Shown: positions 24,530 to 37,429, counted from the first letter of the stretch. The stretch is DNA of 64,000 nucleotides from Cryptomeria japonica (GCF_030272615.1 NC_081414.1:823729896-823793895), one strand, 5' to 3'. The notes: generated from the letters alone by a model not told the origin. A program made the numbers and translations.

Positions 24530-26495
24530 GAATTACAACGACGCCCCCCAAAAAAAAATTGCTCAACAAGCTTCAAACAGGTCGCAGCTAAACTAGCTCC
24601 AAAATCATATTAAAAGTCAATAACATGAAATTTGTCAAAAATTACATATCATTGATTGTGATCAGCAAAATTAGTTCTGGCTTTGATTTTCAAAGAAAAT
24701 CACAAAAGTCAACAACACGAATTTTATAACCCCATTTTGAAACAAATTTAGTCACATCCCTTCAAACAAGAGACTAAAAAATCAAATTCATTTATTCTTT
24801 GCTTAGATACCCCTCCTTGTAAATTGTTTCAAGAATGTCATATTCTTCCTTCTACTCTGCCCAAGGAAAACTAGGGATTTAGGAGCGTCCTCATTTTCAA
24901 GATGTCTTGAGGATGGGGAAATGCCTCAAGGATATCCCTAGGCTACAGCCAAAATTGCACAAATCAAAGGAAACATTGTTGAAACGTGAGGATGCAGAGA
25001 ACATTTACAAGGGAGGAATAGTTGTCTCGTGTAAAGTGTAATAATTTCGTAATAAAAAACCCTCAAAAAAGTTTTAAAATATTTAATATTATTTTTGTGG
25101 CCCTCCACATTCCATCTCGCAGTAGATGAGAAAAAAGAGCATCATTTCATTTCATTTGCATGTTTTGTTTGTTAAAAAGGTTGTAGAAAAGTTTGAAAGA
25201 AAAAATCTTTTTAGTAACGATTGAATATGAGACTATAAAAGAAATTGAATCTAAAGAATCATTGGTATTGAGACAACTACAAGTTTTTTTGCCTCTTTGA
25301 AGTGTTGAAGTGTTGACTATGGAAGTGGACAACCACCAAATCCATTTGAGTACCTTTAAAAAGTCTTGAAAACATATGCAAAGGGAACTTTTAACCAAAA
25401 AACATCTTCTCCAACTTGTGACAACCCTATATACCAAAGACAGAACATAGGGGGAAGTAGGGTATGGATTTGTCATATTTGCAATTAATAATCTAGATGG
25501 AGTTACACAAGGGTACTATCTCTTTTTTGGGGTGTCACAAGATGTAGAGTTAAATTTTGTCCAAAAATAAAAGAGGATGAGAAGGTAAAGGCTCATAGAT
25601 TTCACGTTGAAGCAAAAATGAGGTCTCGATGTATGACAATATCGACACATGAGTTTACAAGTGGACAACCATCTAATCCTATGTCATCAATGGTAGGCAG
25701 TGGTAGTAGTAAAATTTCCACAAGACGATAGAGGAAGATTAGTGGTCATGAGAGGCCAAAGGAAACTAAAGGTATCTTTAATGTACAAGCACGGGATGAA
25801 ACTGAGTTATCCATTGACAAATTCTTATATGCCCATGGCATCCCATTTCATGTGGCTCGTTCCTCTTCAGACAAATGATCGAAGATGTAGCCTTTATTGG
25901 TCCCTCATTTCTACCGCTAGAGATCATTAGCTACTATATATAACAATGTAAATTGCATATTGTCTAAAATTTCACATTGTGTTTAGAACCAATTTTAGAG
26001 GTAGTGTTTGATCTTATGCAAACAAACTCAATCCATGTCCATATTGGAAACATTGGTCTCATCCCCTAGTGTGTTGACCCTTGTGCAACCTAATTGGGTT
26101 GGACCCTAGTGCCCAACACTAGTGTCCTAATTTGACTCCAAATTCAAATGTTTGAATGTTGGTGTTGGGCCCTTAACTATTGTATTCTTGTGTTGGCCTC
26201 TCTTTGGATAATTATTAATGAAAAGGTGTAAGTTGCATATAGAGGTGACTCCTTTCATTTGAAAGTAAAAATTCTCCTAAGGAATCTTCTAATGCAATCA
26301 AGCACTTTAATGATAAATATTAGCCAAGTATTGAGTTAAGAAGTGTGAAGATGTCATCAAGCACATTGTTATCTACAATTGAACTAATTGTGTTTCTTAT
26401 TGTTATCATGTTATTATGAACTAACACTTGCAGGATCTTATAAACACCTTGTGTGAAACTCAAGCTAGCCTTTCACATATGAGTTAATCACTATC
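24530..26495. mobile_element. Insert in copy 2 with hAT remnants
   Basis: Copy 1 joins GCGAATTATCATTTTTT directly at 2456-2472. In copy 2 the same join is split by about 1.95 kb, between GAGAATTA (near 24535) and TATCACTTTTTTG (near 26495). The block carries a second, unrelated hAT relic. No clear target duplication was found, so a deletion in copy 1 is the alternative. Confidence 0.5.
25620..25930 (+). pseudogene. hAT transposase fragment (DUF659-like)
   Basis: One frame reads, with interrupting stops, ARDETELSIDKFLYAHGIPF followed by HVARSS. This is the conserved stretch of plant BED/DUF659 hAT transposases (pattern: x-I-x-x-F-x-Y-x-x-G-I-P-F-x-V-x-x-S). Upstream codons in the same frame are Lys/Ser-rich. 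Only this short part survives; it belongs to a different hAT lineage from the transposase at 17851-20562. Confidence 0.6.
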
Positions 26496-28037
26496 ACTTT
26501 TTTGTATGTGCTCCCTTGAGGACATGCACTCTTTTATCATCAATCGCAGCTAATGTGGAGGTAAGAACACCAATGCAAGGTATAACTTAGGCAAGCCCCT
26601 ATACAACAAAACCATTTTTTCCCTTTTTTAATGCACCTGTCCAAACCCAATAATCAAAGGTGCTTGAAAGATATAGATAGACTATGTAGACTAGGATAGT
26701 TGTAGTCATCTAGAAAGTTTGGGGTAAAGTCGCAAAACCTAGGCACTAGTGTACTTTCAATTTTAGTTGAGATTTGCATGGGTCGCCCAAAAACTTCTTA
26801 TAATCATTCATGTCACCACCTTCTACATCAAAGTACTTCAGGACTCCAATGCCCCTAGCTGACATAGTTTCCTCTAGTTTCCAATCATAGACTCTACTCA
26901 ACATCCTATTTCTAGATTTAGCTCTTTTTGTTGCACATATATTATTTATTTCTTGTATTTTAGTAAACTTGTTCATCTTGGCTTCTTCCAACCTATTTCA
27001 TTACATACTTTCAATCATCACCTTAACCTCTTTCATTTAAATAGATCATCTAGGAGTATTTGGCTCTATCTTAAGGACTGAATTCAAAATCCATTCACAT
27101 CTATTCTAATAATTTATTTGGAAAAGGATATTTATTATAGGTTGATGCACATATTAGCCTAGGATCACTTGTCCCCTATATCATTTTGGTGAATCTGACT
27201 TGTATTTTACCTACATGTTTTCTAATTTAGTAGCTTAGATATGATTTATATGCATTTGATTAGCTAGATCTTTAATTTCATGCTTTCATTGAAATTATTA
27301 AATAGTGTTTGCAAAGACAGTGTATGTAATTCAAAAGGAAAAACTTTAATACACTTCATTAGCATATCTTGTTTTCATATTTTAGCATATTTTTTTATTC
27401 CATCACATCTAATTGAGCTATAGATTCATTGATTAAATAATGGCATTGCCAAATATGTTCTCTTCATTCTTTTCTTGTCTCGAATCATTGGTAGAGGTTT
27501 CTTATTGCACTTTTGATGATTCCAAGGTAGATTATTGCCACTCTCCCAAAAAAGTCCTACTCATGCGGACAATTCGGCACAAGAGGATCATGTAATCCTT
27601 CTTCATGATACACCACCAGATTTTCATGTCAATGGTCCTCCTCATGGAGATGAAGCAACGATGTATGAAGAACGGTATACCTCTCTGAAACTAGATCTTT
27701 TGGTATAAGAGAATATCATCACATTCCTTAATGATTCTCCTCCAAACTATTTAAACACCAATTTGAGTATGAGTGAAACTAATATGGATCTACACATTCT
27801 CATCAAAAGATTGATGCTTCCTCATCCATTCATCATTTTTGTGCTTCTCAATATGACTATACAACTAATTTTAGTGGTATTTTTTATGTGATTCCTCCTC
27901 CTCTGTTGTTAGAAACATATTATAATGTTGGATTTAACATGCTTTCCAATTGCATATATGATGGAGACGGTATTGGGTGTATGGAGTGATGAATTAGTTT
28001 TCTTTTTTGTTTCACAGACTTCTATTATAGAGAAGGT

Positions 28038-28313
28038 GTGGGATTCACACAGTATTATCCACCTCTACCTCCTTCCCCATTATCTCATAGAAAGAATAAA
28101 AGACTCCCTTCACATGAGATAGGATTGCATTTGAATCCTTATCCTCCATTTAGGGAAGAGGAAACCTTGTTGAGGCTCCTAAAATCTTACTTGATTACTC
28201 TTCTTTCTCTAAAATATCATACATCTAATCGATTGAATTCTTCTTTTTGTGCTTATCATCATTTAGTGGGCCATACCCTTAGTAAATGTAAGCCCTTTAA
28301 GAGAGAAGTCTAA
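28038..28313 (+). pseudogene. Gag zinc-knuckle relic (copy 2)
   Basis: Partner of 4029-4304 with the same ending CAYHHLVGHTLSKCKPFK. The survival of this frame in both copies probably reflects recent duplication rather than selection. Confidence 0.5.
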
Positions 28314-28559
28314 AAGCTTCTTGATGATGGTGTTATTCACATGACGAGTGGCATTAAGCATTTTCTTCATGATGGCTCTCATGATTAATTAAAATCCCTT
28401 GTCTATTATGTTGCTCCTCACTATGTGACATTTGTATCTGTCTATAGGGGTTCACTATCAATTATGATGGTAAAATATTATGTACAATTATACTTTATCT
28501 TAGGTGGAAACATAATAGTCTACGGTATGGTATTCTTGCCTATAACTGGGGAGCAATTA

Positions 28560-29545
28560 TAATTTGTATTTAAAGGATGTATATCCTTCTTTAAGGATCA
28601 CTTCCTTGTTCAAGAGGTATGTATACTTGATGGGGACCTCCTCCCCCTTTGAAAGATGTATCCCTAGTGAGGATCTCCTCCTTGTTTTAGAGAGCTCTAT
28701 CTCTGTTGAGGATCCCCTCCCCTTGTTGGAAGATGTATCCCTATGAGGATCTCTTCCTTGTTTTGGATGTGTGTATCCTTGATTAGGATCCCTCCCCCTT
28801 GTTGGAAGATGTATCCTTAATGAGGATCTCTGCCTTGTTTTGGATGTGTGTATCCTTGCTAAGGATCCGCTCCCCCTTAGTAGAAATGTACCCCTAATGA
28901 GAATCTCTTTCTTATTTTAGAGGTGTGTATCCCTAATGTGAATACCCTCCCCCTTATTGGAAGATGTATCCTTGATGAGGATATCTTCCTTTTTTTGGAG
29001 GTGTGTATACCTAATAAGGATCCCCTCCCATTGTTGGAATATGTATCCCTAGTGAGGATCTCTTCCTTGTTTTGGAGGTATGTATCCCTTTTGAGGATCC
29101 CCTCCCCCTTATTGGAGGATGTATCCTTGATGAGGATATCTTCCTTGTTTTGGAGGTGTGTATCCTTGATGAGGATCCCCTTCCCCTTATTAGAAGATGT
29201 ATCCCTGATGAGGATCTATTCCTTGTTTTGGAGGTGTCTATCCCTAATGAGGCTCCTCTCCCCCTTGTTGGAAGATATATCCCTTATGAGAATTTCTTCC
29301 TTGTTTTGGAGGTGTGTATCCTTGCTGAGGATAGCTTCCTTGTTTTGGAGGTGTGTATCCCTAGTGAGGATCCCCTCCCCCTTATTGGAATATGTATCCT
29401 TAATGAGGATCACTTCATCATTTGGAGATGTGTATCCCCATTGAGGAGCCCCTCCCCTTTTTGTGAATATGTATCCCTGATGAGGATCTCTCCCTTGTTA
29501 TGTGGTGTGTATCCTAGATGAAGATCCCCTTCCTTTTCCTTAAGA
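28560..29545. repeat. 39/78-bp minisatellite (expanded version)
   Basis: Alternating 39-bp half-units (GAGGATCTCTTCCTTGTTTT type and GAGGATCCCCTCCCCCTT type), about 12 full 78-bp units, degenerate and with some half-units lost or doubled. Because the period is divisible by three, two plus-strand frames (28923-29444, 29072-29521) and one minus-strand frame stay open as 26-residue repeats. These are almost certainly not genes. Confidence 0.85.
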
Positions 29546-29599
29546 TATTAATATAGAAATATGCTATCTTAGGGGGCCATTGTTAGAAACACAGTTGTC

Positions 29600-30630
29600 G
29601 TTGCACCAAAAGATTGACCTATTAATGCTTGTTGCAACCGCGAGATTTAATGAATTCACAGGAGGTTAAGCCTTGGTCCAATGTCTTGGACCAACTAGAT
29701 TCAATCTAGAGTTTCCAATCCCTATAGAAATTCTACCAAAAAAATTATGACCTCCCAAATAAATTGAATTTTTTGAACTTGATAACTAAGGACCATGGGT
29801 CCTAAGTTATCAAAGTGGATGAAACTCATTCATAGTTGCACAGTGCAACAGCACCAATATCTAATGACAATGCCCATGTACCATGCATTTGGCAATGCCA
29901 CTCTCTTTAACAAGGAGAATCAAAGCTAGTGTAAAAGGACCTAATAAAGGTCATTGGTTACAACAATAACACTTCAAAGATCCTTAAAACTTCGTGAAAG
30001 TTAAAGTATTTTAGTTTTTGGAATATCTTAGTTTACATGGTAATTGTTTAGTTGGTAATTGTCATCTGTTATCTACCTAGACCATGAGGGCTTGCATGAT
30101 TTGACAAATGTAGCATACTGGAAGTTTTTCAAAAACGCTGGCTCCACGGTTTTCCAAAGTACTATCCTATGGCTGGTAAAAAAATTATTTCACTAAAAAC
30201 TATATTTAGTAGTTACTTTTTGTTTCTCATCTTTGCATTTAGGATCAAAAATAACTTGTGCTAATTGGACTGATTAAAAATTTTAGAGTTATAGTCACAA
30301 CCAAATGCAGACAAGACAAAAATATCAAGTTTTGATTAACTTGCAAAACTAAAGCTTGTCTTCATATACCAATCAAATGTGGAAGACTACAATAGATATT
30401 TCTCTAGCTAAATATGAAAAGACATGGAAGCATTATGACACTTTGGAGTACTTCCTTTTAAAATTTGAGAAATCCTCTTCAATTTTATTTCAAAGCAAAT
30501 AATTAGAATGTAATCTGACTGATGCTTTTGAAACTCTTTTTTGGTACAATGATAATCTCTACAGTTATAATAGGACATTTATTTTGATGGCCAAAATTAT
30601 TTTCAATCATGAAAATTGTTCAAATTCTAC
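29600..30630. other. No recognisable gene
   Basis: AT-rich; possibly the beginning of an LTR (TGTTAGAAACACAGTTGTCG near 29582), not confirmed. Confidence 0.4.
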
Positions 30631-30636
30631 TATTAT

Positions 30637-30810
30637 CTATCTTAATGAATCCTGATTGAACTTTAGTTCATCCATGAGCCTCCCAAACCATCCTTTATTT
30701 GCAACACCACCTTTCCTTTCTTTCAAGATGTCTTGAAGCCTTTTGTATGATGGCTTTTCCTCCTCAGTTGCAATGCATTCGATGTTGCCTCCTTTTTCTA
30801 TTACAAAAAC
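30637..30810 (-). CDS. Candidate 3'-terminal exon of an unknown gene
   Basis: Minus-strand acceptor TTTAAATTTCTAG at about 30811-30823 is followed by 57 codons and a TAG stop (637-639). The peptide is well formed and charged (VFVIEKGGNIECIATEEEKP, then KERKGGVANKGWFGRLMDEL). The exon is GC-richer than its flanks and has no stops despite heavy decay around it. I do not recognise the family, and no upstream exon was identified. It could be a gene fragment carried by an element or a real last exon. Confidence 0.35.
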   Translation of the reverse strand, partial: VFVIEKGGNIECIATEEEKPSYKRLQDILKERKGGVANKGWFGRLMDELKFNQDSLR

Positions 30811-31289
30811 CTAGAAATTTAAAGCAAAGAAAATTCGTGTTCAGATTTAGCCCGCATAAATAATATGAATACTCAAGAACAAGTCATTACATAAAAACTT
30901 AAAAAATTATCACAAGCAGCATTATTCATGAGAGAATTTAATTATTGCAGCAGTATTCTCTCGTGAGCAAGAAAATACTGTTAAATGTAAACACGATTGC
31001 AAAACTTATATGATCAGATATTTGATGAGCTGCAGTTCTAAGTTAATCAGCTATCGACTAAACAAATGTTTAAAGAAAAAGCTTTTGCCTTTTGATATAA
31101 GTTCACACTAATCTTGTTGTAGCAATGTTTATTGGATAAAGCATGCATTTCTTATTATTTTTGGATGTTATTGTTTTATTACGATATAAAGACCTTACAT
31201 AATAAATTTATACACGTTACAATTTTGGGTAAAGGAGAGCTGCTGGCATAATTCTTACTAAACCATTTTTTTAAATTTATTTTTGAAAA

Positions 31290-31385
31290 GTTATGAAAAT
31301 TTCATTAATTACAAACTAAAACTTACAAGCTAAAGGGCTACAAATTTCATTAATTGCAGACTGAAACTTACAAACCAAGGGCCTG
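31290..31385. repeat. Short tandem duplication (~55 bp)
   Basis: AATTTCATTAATTACAAACT and its near-copy AATTTCATTAATTGCAGACT are each followed by (A/G)AAACTTACAA and AAGGGC. Two units. Confidence 0.7.
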
Positions 31386-31829
31386 CCTCTAAGTAGCAGC
31401 TAGAAATACCAAGAATCGAACAAACAGAGAAGACACCACCTACTCACACAATACCAAAACAGCTACTACTATAGAAAAACATAGTAACTCTTATTGTTTT
31501 ACTCAAAGGAGAAAAATATTGAGTGGAAATCCTATTACTGTCCACAAAGTGACTAAATACGGTTAATAGGGTTCAAAAGTACGTGCAGTTACAGTAGGAA
31601 AGAGCTAGGGTCAAAATATAAAAATCTGAAATTATTCCATACAATATCTCAAGAATGAATTTGACCAAAAGTCACAGAGCATTATAAATGTGTAGTAATG
31701 GTTCATAGCCTTCTATGATAGCATAGGTAAATTACAAAATAATATGGTAATATATGCATGACATTATAATAGATATTTACCCAAATAGCTCTACCCATCC
31801 ATAAAAGGAATCAATGCTTGAAATGATTC

Positions 31830-32130
31830 CCTCTCAGCTATTACATTTCGTAGAGGAAGCCATCCCCTACACTCATTAAAGTTTCCCAGGATTCTCTTTA
31901 AACTCTCTTGTGAATCTACTCCATGAGTTTTATTTCAGCAATAAATCTGCCACATTGTCTATCCTTCTCTCTGTGTTCTTCTACAAGCTTGCTCAAGTCC
32001 TCATGAGTCTCTCTCATTGACAACATCAACATCCAATCTTCAATGTTCTTCTTCACCTTAACCAAACTACTGTGTGCTCTTTAATCGCTACTTTGTGCAA
32101 ACTTCATCACCTTGGTACACCATGGCCCAA
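31830..32130 (-). pseudogene. Decayed coiled-coil coding segment
   Basis: On the minus strand a stop-broken frame reads VKVKKNIEDWMLMLSMRET and LSKLVEEHREKDRQCGRF. The Lys/Glu-rich helical character resembles the C-terminal parts of the accessory ORFs elsewhere in this window, but no direct match could be shown. Confidence 0.35.
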
Positions 32131-33339
32131 TTGGAAGCATCAAGCGTCTATGCTAGCAAGGAATTGCAAGTAATAGCTCTCCAACAGAGCAACCATTTGT
32201 TAAGATAAAGAAATGAATCGCATTCTTATACAAGATGCAAGTTCACATAAGCACTAGTGCAGGGTTGTATAAGAATATGAAAAGGACAAGTATTTTGGCA
32301 AGCTTAACGCTCAAGGAGAACCAATAGAAGAGATTGACAACAAAGAGTGAACAGAAAATCCTGAGCCACTTGGATAAGAGCAATGATAGCTTCTCTTAAG
32401 AATGCCTATGGCCAAGAGGTCAATTATACTACTGAAAAGAAAGAAGAGTTATGTTGGTAATCTATTAGACTATTAGTTAAACAATTATAGTGTACGCACA
32501 CATACACACATTTGAGGGGTTTTTCACTAGAATGGAATATCTCACAATGATAATGCCAAGAAATTAATGTAGGTCTTCAAGGCATTACATGCATTAGAAA
32601 TTTTGCTCATCCATATGCATGACATTTTGGGGCACAAGTCTCCTAGTTGATGCGTTTGACTTTGCATAATCCTTCTCTCTAGTATTTGCATTGCTTAAAG
32701 GTGTTGAGTTCTTTACAGGTTTCCTTGCCTTGTGATTATTACCAATCTCCATTAATGAAAGGTCATATAGAAGAAATCACTAAACGTAGAAAAAATTCAT
32801 CAAAGTGATGGCTAGGGTATTAAGATACTCAGTGCAATGAAAAACCCCACTATACATATAACTAATTCATCTTATAGGCAGTCCAACTAATTAAACCATA
32901 GTAACATTCCATTTACATGGCATTGACACAACAAACTGATAGTGCAGGTAAAATTCAATTACTTGGGTTTAGAATGGAAAGAATATGGCAAATTAAAACA
33001 TGTTGAAATATGAGTAAAAATACAATGAAAAAATAATTGTTATTGTTATTTCATGACAACTATGGTGTGTAGAAAGAGAAACAACAAGACATAAATAAAG
33101 AATGTGTTCATAGTTGATAATTACTCCCAAATATATTGAAGACAACTGCAATGTAGTTGTATAATTTATAACTTTATATAAATATGATAATGTTGTCTCT
33201 ATAAACATGTTGATGAAACATTCTCGTGCACATTCTGGTTATAACTTAAGATTATAACTGACTTGTAACCCCCATAATATATTAAATAAATAATCAAGCC
33301 AGCAAACATTGTGTTCTTCATTGTTGATTCTTACTAATA

Positions 33340-33888
33340 TTGGTAATTATCAGAACCCAAGCATTTTTGTTGAACTTTGTGGTCATTTCATTAAGGAAGA
33401 AAAAGTATGGCGAGTTGTTCGGTCAGGGTTTGTTGGTAGCAGCCAAAGTCAATCACAATTGGAAAAAGAATACAATCTCCATTGAAAACAAGGGTCAGAA
33501 GTATGTAATTGATTTAAAGAACCAAAACCTAACTGAAAAAGAAACATTCTCCAATTTGTCAGATTTGGACTCCAACAAAGAATGGATAGAGAAGTATGAT
33601 CTAGGTCCAATAGAGCCAAACAACGAAGAAATTCTAGAATTACAATCATGCTTGGAAGATGAAACAAATTCTCTCAGCAGCCTTTTTCTTTGGCAAATGG
33701 AGGACTATGAGGTATTTCCATCGGCATGTAATTTTCTTGAAGCTATTACTCCCAGTGAAGAGCAACCAATGAAAAATGGTTTTGAAAAGTTGGCAATTGC
33801 CATAGAGGCATCCGATTTTGCAGAAGAATGCAAAATTATTGATGTTAAATCTCACAATACTAAAAGAAAAATATTAAACTTGAAGTGA
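33340..33888 (+). pseudogene. Ty3/gypsy pol fragment (protease region)
   Basis: 182-residue frame. Residues 26-60 (GELFGQGLLVAAKVNHNW, TISIENKGQKYVIDLKNQ) match the stretch downstream of the aspartic protease in plant gypsy polyproteins (usual form LGRxWLxxxKVxxxW...ITIxxxGKKxxIxL). The following acidic linker is typical of the region between protease and reverse transcriptase. The catalytic DTGS/A is not included, and no reverse transcriptase follows, so this is a fragment. Confidence 0.55.
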
Positions 33889-34059
33889 ATAGATACTAGT
33901 CAAGTCAAATCAACTTACAAAAAAATTTTAGAAAAAGAAAAATAAAATTAGAAAATAAAGAGAAATTCAAATGGAAAAAGAGAAAATATTATACTGAAAA
34001 TTCAAATTTAGCAATTGATGGAGAAAATAATAAAAGATCCAACCACATCAAAAGGGCAG

Positions 34060-34470
34060 ACTATATCATACGGCCTGACTACATTGTATAGCCCAACTAC
34101 ATTGTACAACCTAATAAAAGGCCCGACTGTATCGTATGGCCTATAAAACATGTACGGCTAGCTAAATCTCACCTTGTACAGAAAGAAAAGGTTTCCATTG
34201 CACGGCTCCTAAGTGACTATATTTTACAGCCATATCATTTCCTTGGCAGCATTAGACAACCTCACCCACTGGTTTATGTTGCACGATCGCATCACTTCCT
34301 TGGTAATATTGTATGGTTGCCTTACTCCCCTGTCATTATTGCACAACCATCTCACTAGCTTGACTACATTGTATGGCCCAATAAATCACTTGTATATTGT
34401 ACGACCTGGTCAATTGCATGTCTATGTTGTACAGCCATTTCAATTCTTCCCTATTTGCATTGCATAAATC
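34060..34470. repeat. Degenerate short repeats
   Basis: Repeated variants of GACTACATTGTATGGCC (about 34073, 34092, 34361 and others) with spacings of roughly 20-60 bp. Strongly diverged. No open frame of note. Confidence 0.5.
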
Positions 34471-34489
34471 ACCACTCAAGAGCTATCCC

Positions 34490-35283
34490 GTCCAAATTAA
34501 AAGTGGCAAATTTGATTGCCTCATCCTCTAGCATGGGCCTAAGTGCCAAGTAGTTATCTAACTTTTGAATCCATTTTCTAGTTGAGCATTTGTCACTTCC
34601 ATCAAAGTGAGCTAATGTAACCTTACCCAAGGCTTGCTAAAGATCCCTCTGCACTACTGGTCCTCTCTGCTCAACTCTACCACCTCCCCTTTTCTTCCCC
34701 TAATTCAAATAATCATTCAGGGATGAGTGGTTCTTAATCTCCTCAGGAAGAGTGTCTTACTCTGCATAAGCATGCCTCACCTCCTCAACAAAAGGAAGAT
34801 GAACCTCCTAAACAACCTGTACCTCCTCTCTGCATATGAAAGAAGGTTGTAGAGGCCTAAGAGCAAACTATGACACTGCTGCAACTGTGCATCTGTTATT
34901 ACTTTGCTAGTTTATACAATATTACAACTGTTGTCCCCAGTCTGCGTTGTATTACTCTGTAAATTGTTCTGAACTACCCGTGACATGTTTTGGTTGAAAT
35001 TGGCAAGCATTTGGGACATCATTTCTAACATAGCATTAAATTTTCTTTCAGCTCTAGTGTTAGGACTGACTGAACCAGCCCTTCCCTTGTTCTTATCTGC
35101 CATGTCTCTAGGGGGGCTATGATGTGACAACCATGTAGTACTGTCACTACTATCAACCAAACCTCCTTGTACCTCCTGAGTGTCTGAAAGAGGATCAATA
35201 TTTTGGATTATGTGGGTTATTAGCATACTGATATTGGTTTCCTTTTTGGTCTCTGTTAAGTATCTAATTTTTCTGTATCTCAT
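34490..35283 (-). pseudogene. Retrotransposon gag, 5' part
   Basis: Minus strand. The first 123 codons (from 35283) include EMMSQMLANFNQNMSRVV, a coiled N-terminus common in plant gypsy gag. After several stops the frame resumes with LGKVTLAHFDGSDKCSTRKW and LALRPMLEDEAIKFATFNLD, matching the retrotransposon gag domain (usual xFDGxDxxxWxxxxxxYLxLRPMxxxxAIxFAxLxLxGxA). The match breaks off near 34480, so the element is truncated there. Confidence 0.7.
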
Positions 35284-35334
35284 AGATGATGTTCAGCTTT
35301 ATGCAATTGGTTAAAGCATAGGCTGGCAACAAAT

Positions 35335-35350
35335 ACCAGCTTTAATACCA
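35335..35350 (-). other. Primer-binding site (initiator tRNA-Met type)
   Basis: Minus strand TGGTATTAAAGCTGGT, a decayed form of the TGGTATCAGAGC... sequence complementary to plant initiator tRNA-Met. Located 50-70 bases upstream of the gag frame, as expected. Confidence 0.6.
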
Positions 35351-36900
35351 CTATAATAAACATGGCCAATTCTTTTGGAAATTTAACCAAAGAAAACCCC
35401 AATCATAAACCACGCAAGTGAACATACAAAGAGAGGCAATCCTGCTATCACAGATTCTGATATAATTTGCAATATAGTTCATTTTCTGCTGTTACAAGTC
35501 TGATTTGATTTTCAATACATCTCGTTTTTGATGTTACAAGTCTGTTGATGATATGCATTCAAGGAAAGTAGCAACATCCATCAAAATATATATTCCAATG
35601 AAAATCACATAAAAAACCTTGCAAACACAAAGGGTATCAGTCCCGTGTAGGACTGTTGTAGTAAAAAGTAAAGGATGGAGGCTTGTCAATCTCCCCAAGA
35701 CATCATTTACCAATGTTAAGGACTCCCCACTGTAGCAATAAACTCCCTGAGCATTCAGCTTCATCCAGCACTACCAAAGGACTGAGGAACAACAACTACG
35801 GGTCTTTAATCAACATATAAACAAAGGTCTATAATCTGCTGTAACAATTTTCTGAGTATGACAGCCTCCATAAATCTTCCAAGATCCATCATCCCTTCAA
35901 CATTTTTTCCTTTCAGCTATGGTAAACAAAACCAAACACTTCCAACTCATCAAAATGCTCCAAGAAACTCGCAAAGCAAAAAAACTAGGAAGTTTTTAAA
36001 AACTCACTGAGTACTCTGCAAGTCTTGCATCTATGATTTACCCCTTGCAATAATCATTATTATTGGGACATAATGCCTGGACGCTACCTTATGAGGAGGT
36101 TTGGATGCAAAAAACTAAGCATTCCAGCCCAAGAACCTCACGCCAGCATTCAAACAACCCCCAATCTATGGTATGGCTAGCATAGAAATTTGTGCTATTC
36201 TGAAATCAGCCAATAAACACTTCCAATGTGGTCGGCCTATAGTAGAAACCCCTTCAAAAGCATTCACCACTAAACTCAACCCCCTTAAGCCTCCTTTTTA
36301 ATCATTTTTTGCAGTATTCAACCAAGGCATGTGGATAACTCTAGATGGTATGGGTTACAAAAAACCAACTAAGAAAGCATCGAACTCACAAACAAACTCT
36401 CAAAAAATGAAACACAAACCCAAAAAGAGCAATCAAAACCCCTCACTCTCAGTTTTTTAAAAGTTTGAATTTCCTAACTCATGAAAACCAATGTGAATCC
36501 TGTGTGAAATCACTCAACCAGATAGGATGGATCTCTCACCATCAAAATAGTATTCTTTGACGAGGGTTTTCATCCTTAATCAAACCCTGGAAGAAGTCTC
36601 CATTCACTCCGACAGCATCTCATTATGTATGCAACTCAAAATAATCTAAATGAGAGCCAAAATACTTCTTATATAGAGTTGGAGGAAAAAGAGCAACTTA
36701 AATTTAAAAAATAATCCATTCCCCTCCAAATGCCTTTTACAATTTAAAAAAAATTTGAGTCCAAGTTCCCATTTCCTTAGGCATCCAACTTGGTGAACAT
36801 AACATCACTTTATTAAATTAAAATAATAAAGTAAATAATATAACGATACTTTAGTGTAATAATTAAAATAATCCCAATCATATTGTGGAAAGCACCACTA
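35351..36900 (-). mobile_element. 5' LTR of a truncated retrotransposon
   Basis: Lies directly upstream of the primer-binding site on the minus strand. A TATA box (CTCTATATAAG) is readable on the minus strand near 36675, placing the U3/R border close to 36640. The outer limit is uncertain (about 36900), and no 3' LTR was found. Confidence 0.45.
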
Positions 36901-37424
36901 AGGCGCTGAAAACTGAAACTAATCATGCCAAGAAGATACTGATAGTGAAGAATGATGTCCAATGGTAAATTGAGGATTTGCTAAAGATAGCAATGGTCCT
37001 CCAAAAACTATGGAAAACAACCATAAGGCCAAAAATGCTACAAAGAGCATTGCCACCAACTAGAACACCAACTGAACACCACTGTTGTCGGAAGCCAAGA
37101 AAACTGAAATCGAGCTCTCAAAGAATGTCGGAGGTCCCTAACCACCACCAATTAGCCTACGAGAACCTAGTAATAGGCTAAAGGGAATCAACAGTTGACT
37201 AGGTCTGAGGAGAGAATACTACAAGCAGGCTCTATGTCTTCTTCTGATCCATGAGTTACTTGTTCATCAACAATTCGGCATTAAGTATATGTAGTCCAAC
37301 TGCATCTGCTAAGCATCCTTTCCTTCCATGAACCTATAATGATAGAGTTCCATCCTTAAATAATATGCAATGATATTGCCATACTCAAGAGTGGTTCATA
37401 ATAGTTTGACAACGCTACCATTAT

Positions 37425-37429
37425 GAACC
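37425..37429. other. Left target duplication of unit C
   Basis: GAACC, repeated at 54950-54954. Confidence 0.85.

Larger units (their letters stand above)
23609..29560 (+). mobile_element. Decayed gag-bearing retroelement, copy 2
   Basis: Collinear with 1525-4915 (for example GAACTTATGACCCCTCTTTC and GCTCCCTTGAGGACATGCAC occur in both), but longer. It contains an extra block at about 24530-26490 with hAT-transposase remains, and a minisatellite extended to about 1 kb. Directly after it, at 29570-29595, AGGGGGCCATTGTTAGAAAC resembles a polypurine tract followed by a TG-starting LTR, so the 3' LTR could begin near 29582. I could not confirm a matching 5' LTR. Confidence 0.55.

Noticed and set aside
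28923-29521. 173- and 149-residue open frames (and a minus-strand one) as genes
   Set aside because: They are read-throughs of a 39/78-bp minisatellite whose period is divisible by three, and are open in several frames at once.
1525-29560. The two gag-bearing copies as the two LTRs of one element
   Set aside because: Each copy contains a gag-type knuckle and neither shows TG/CA ends with matching target duplications; dispersed copies are more likely, though not excluded.
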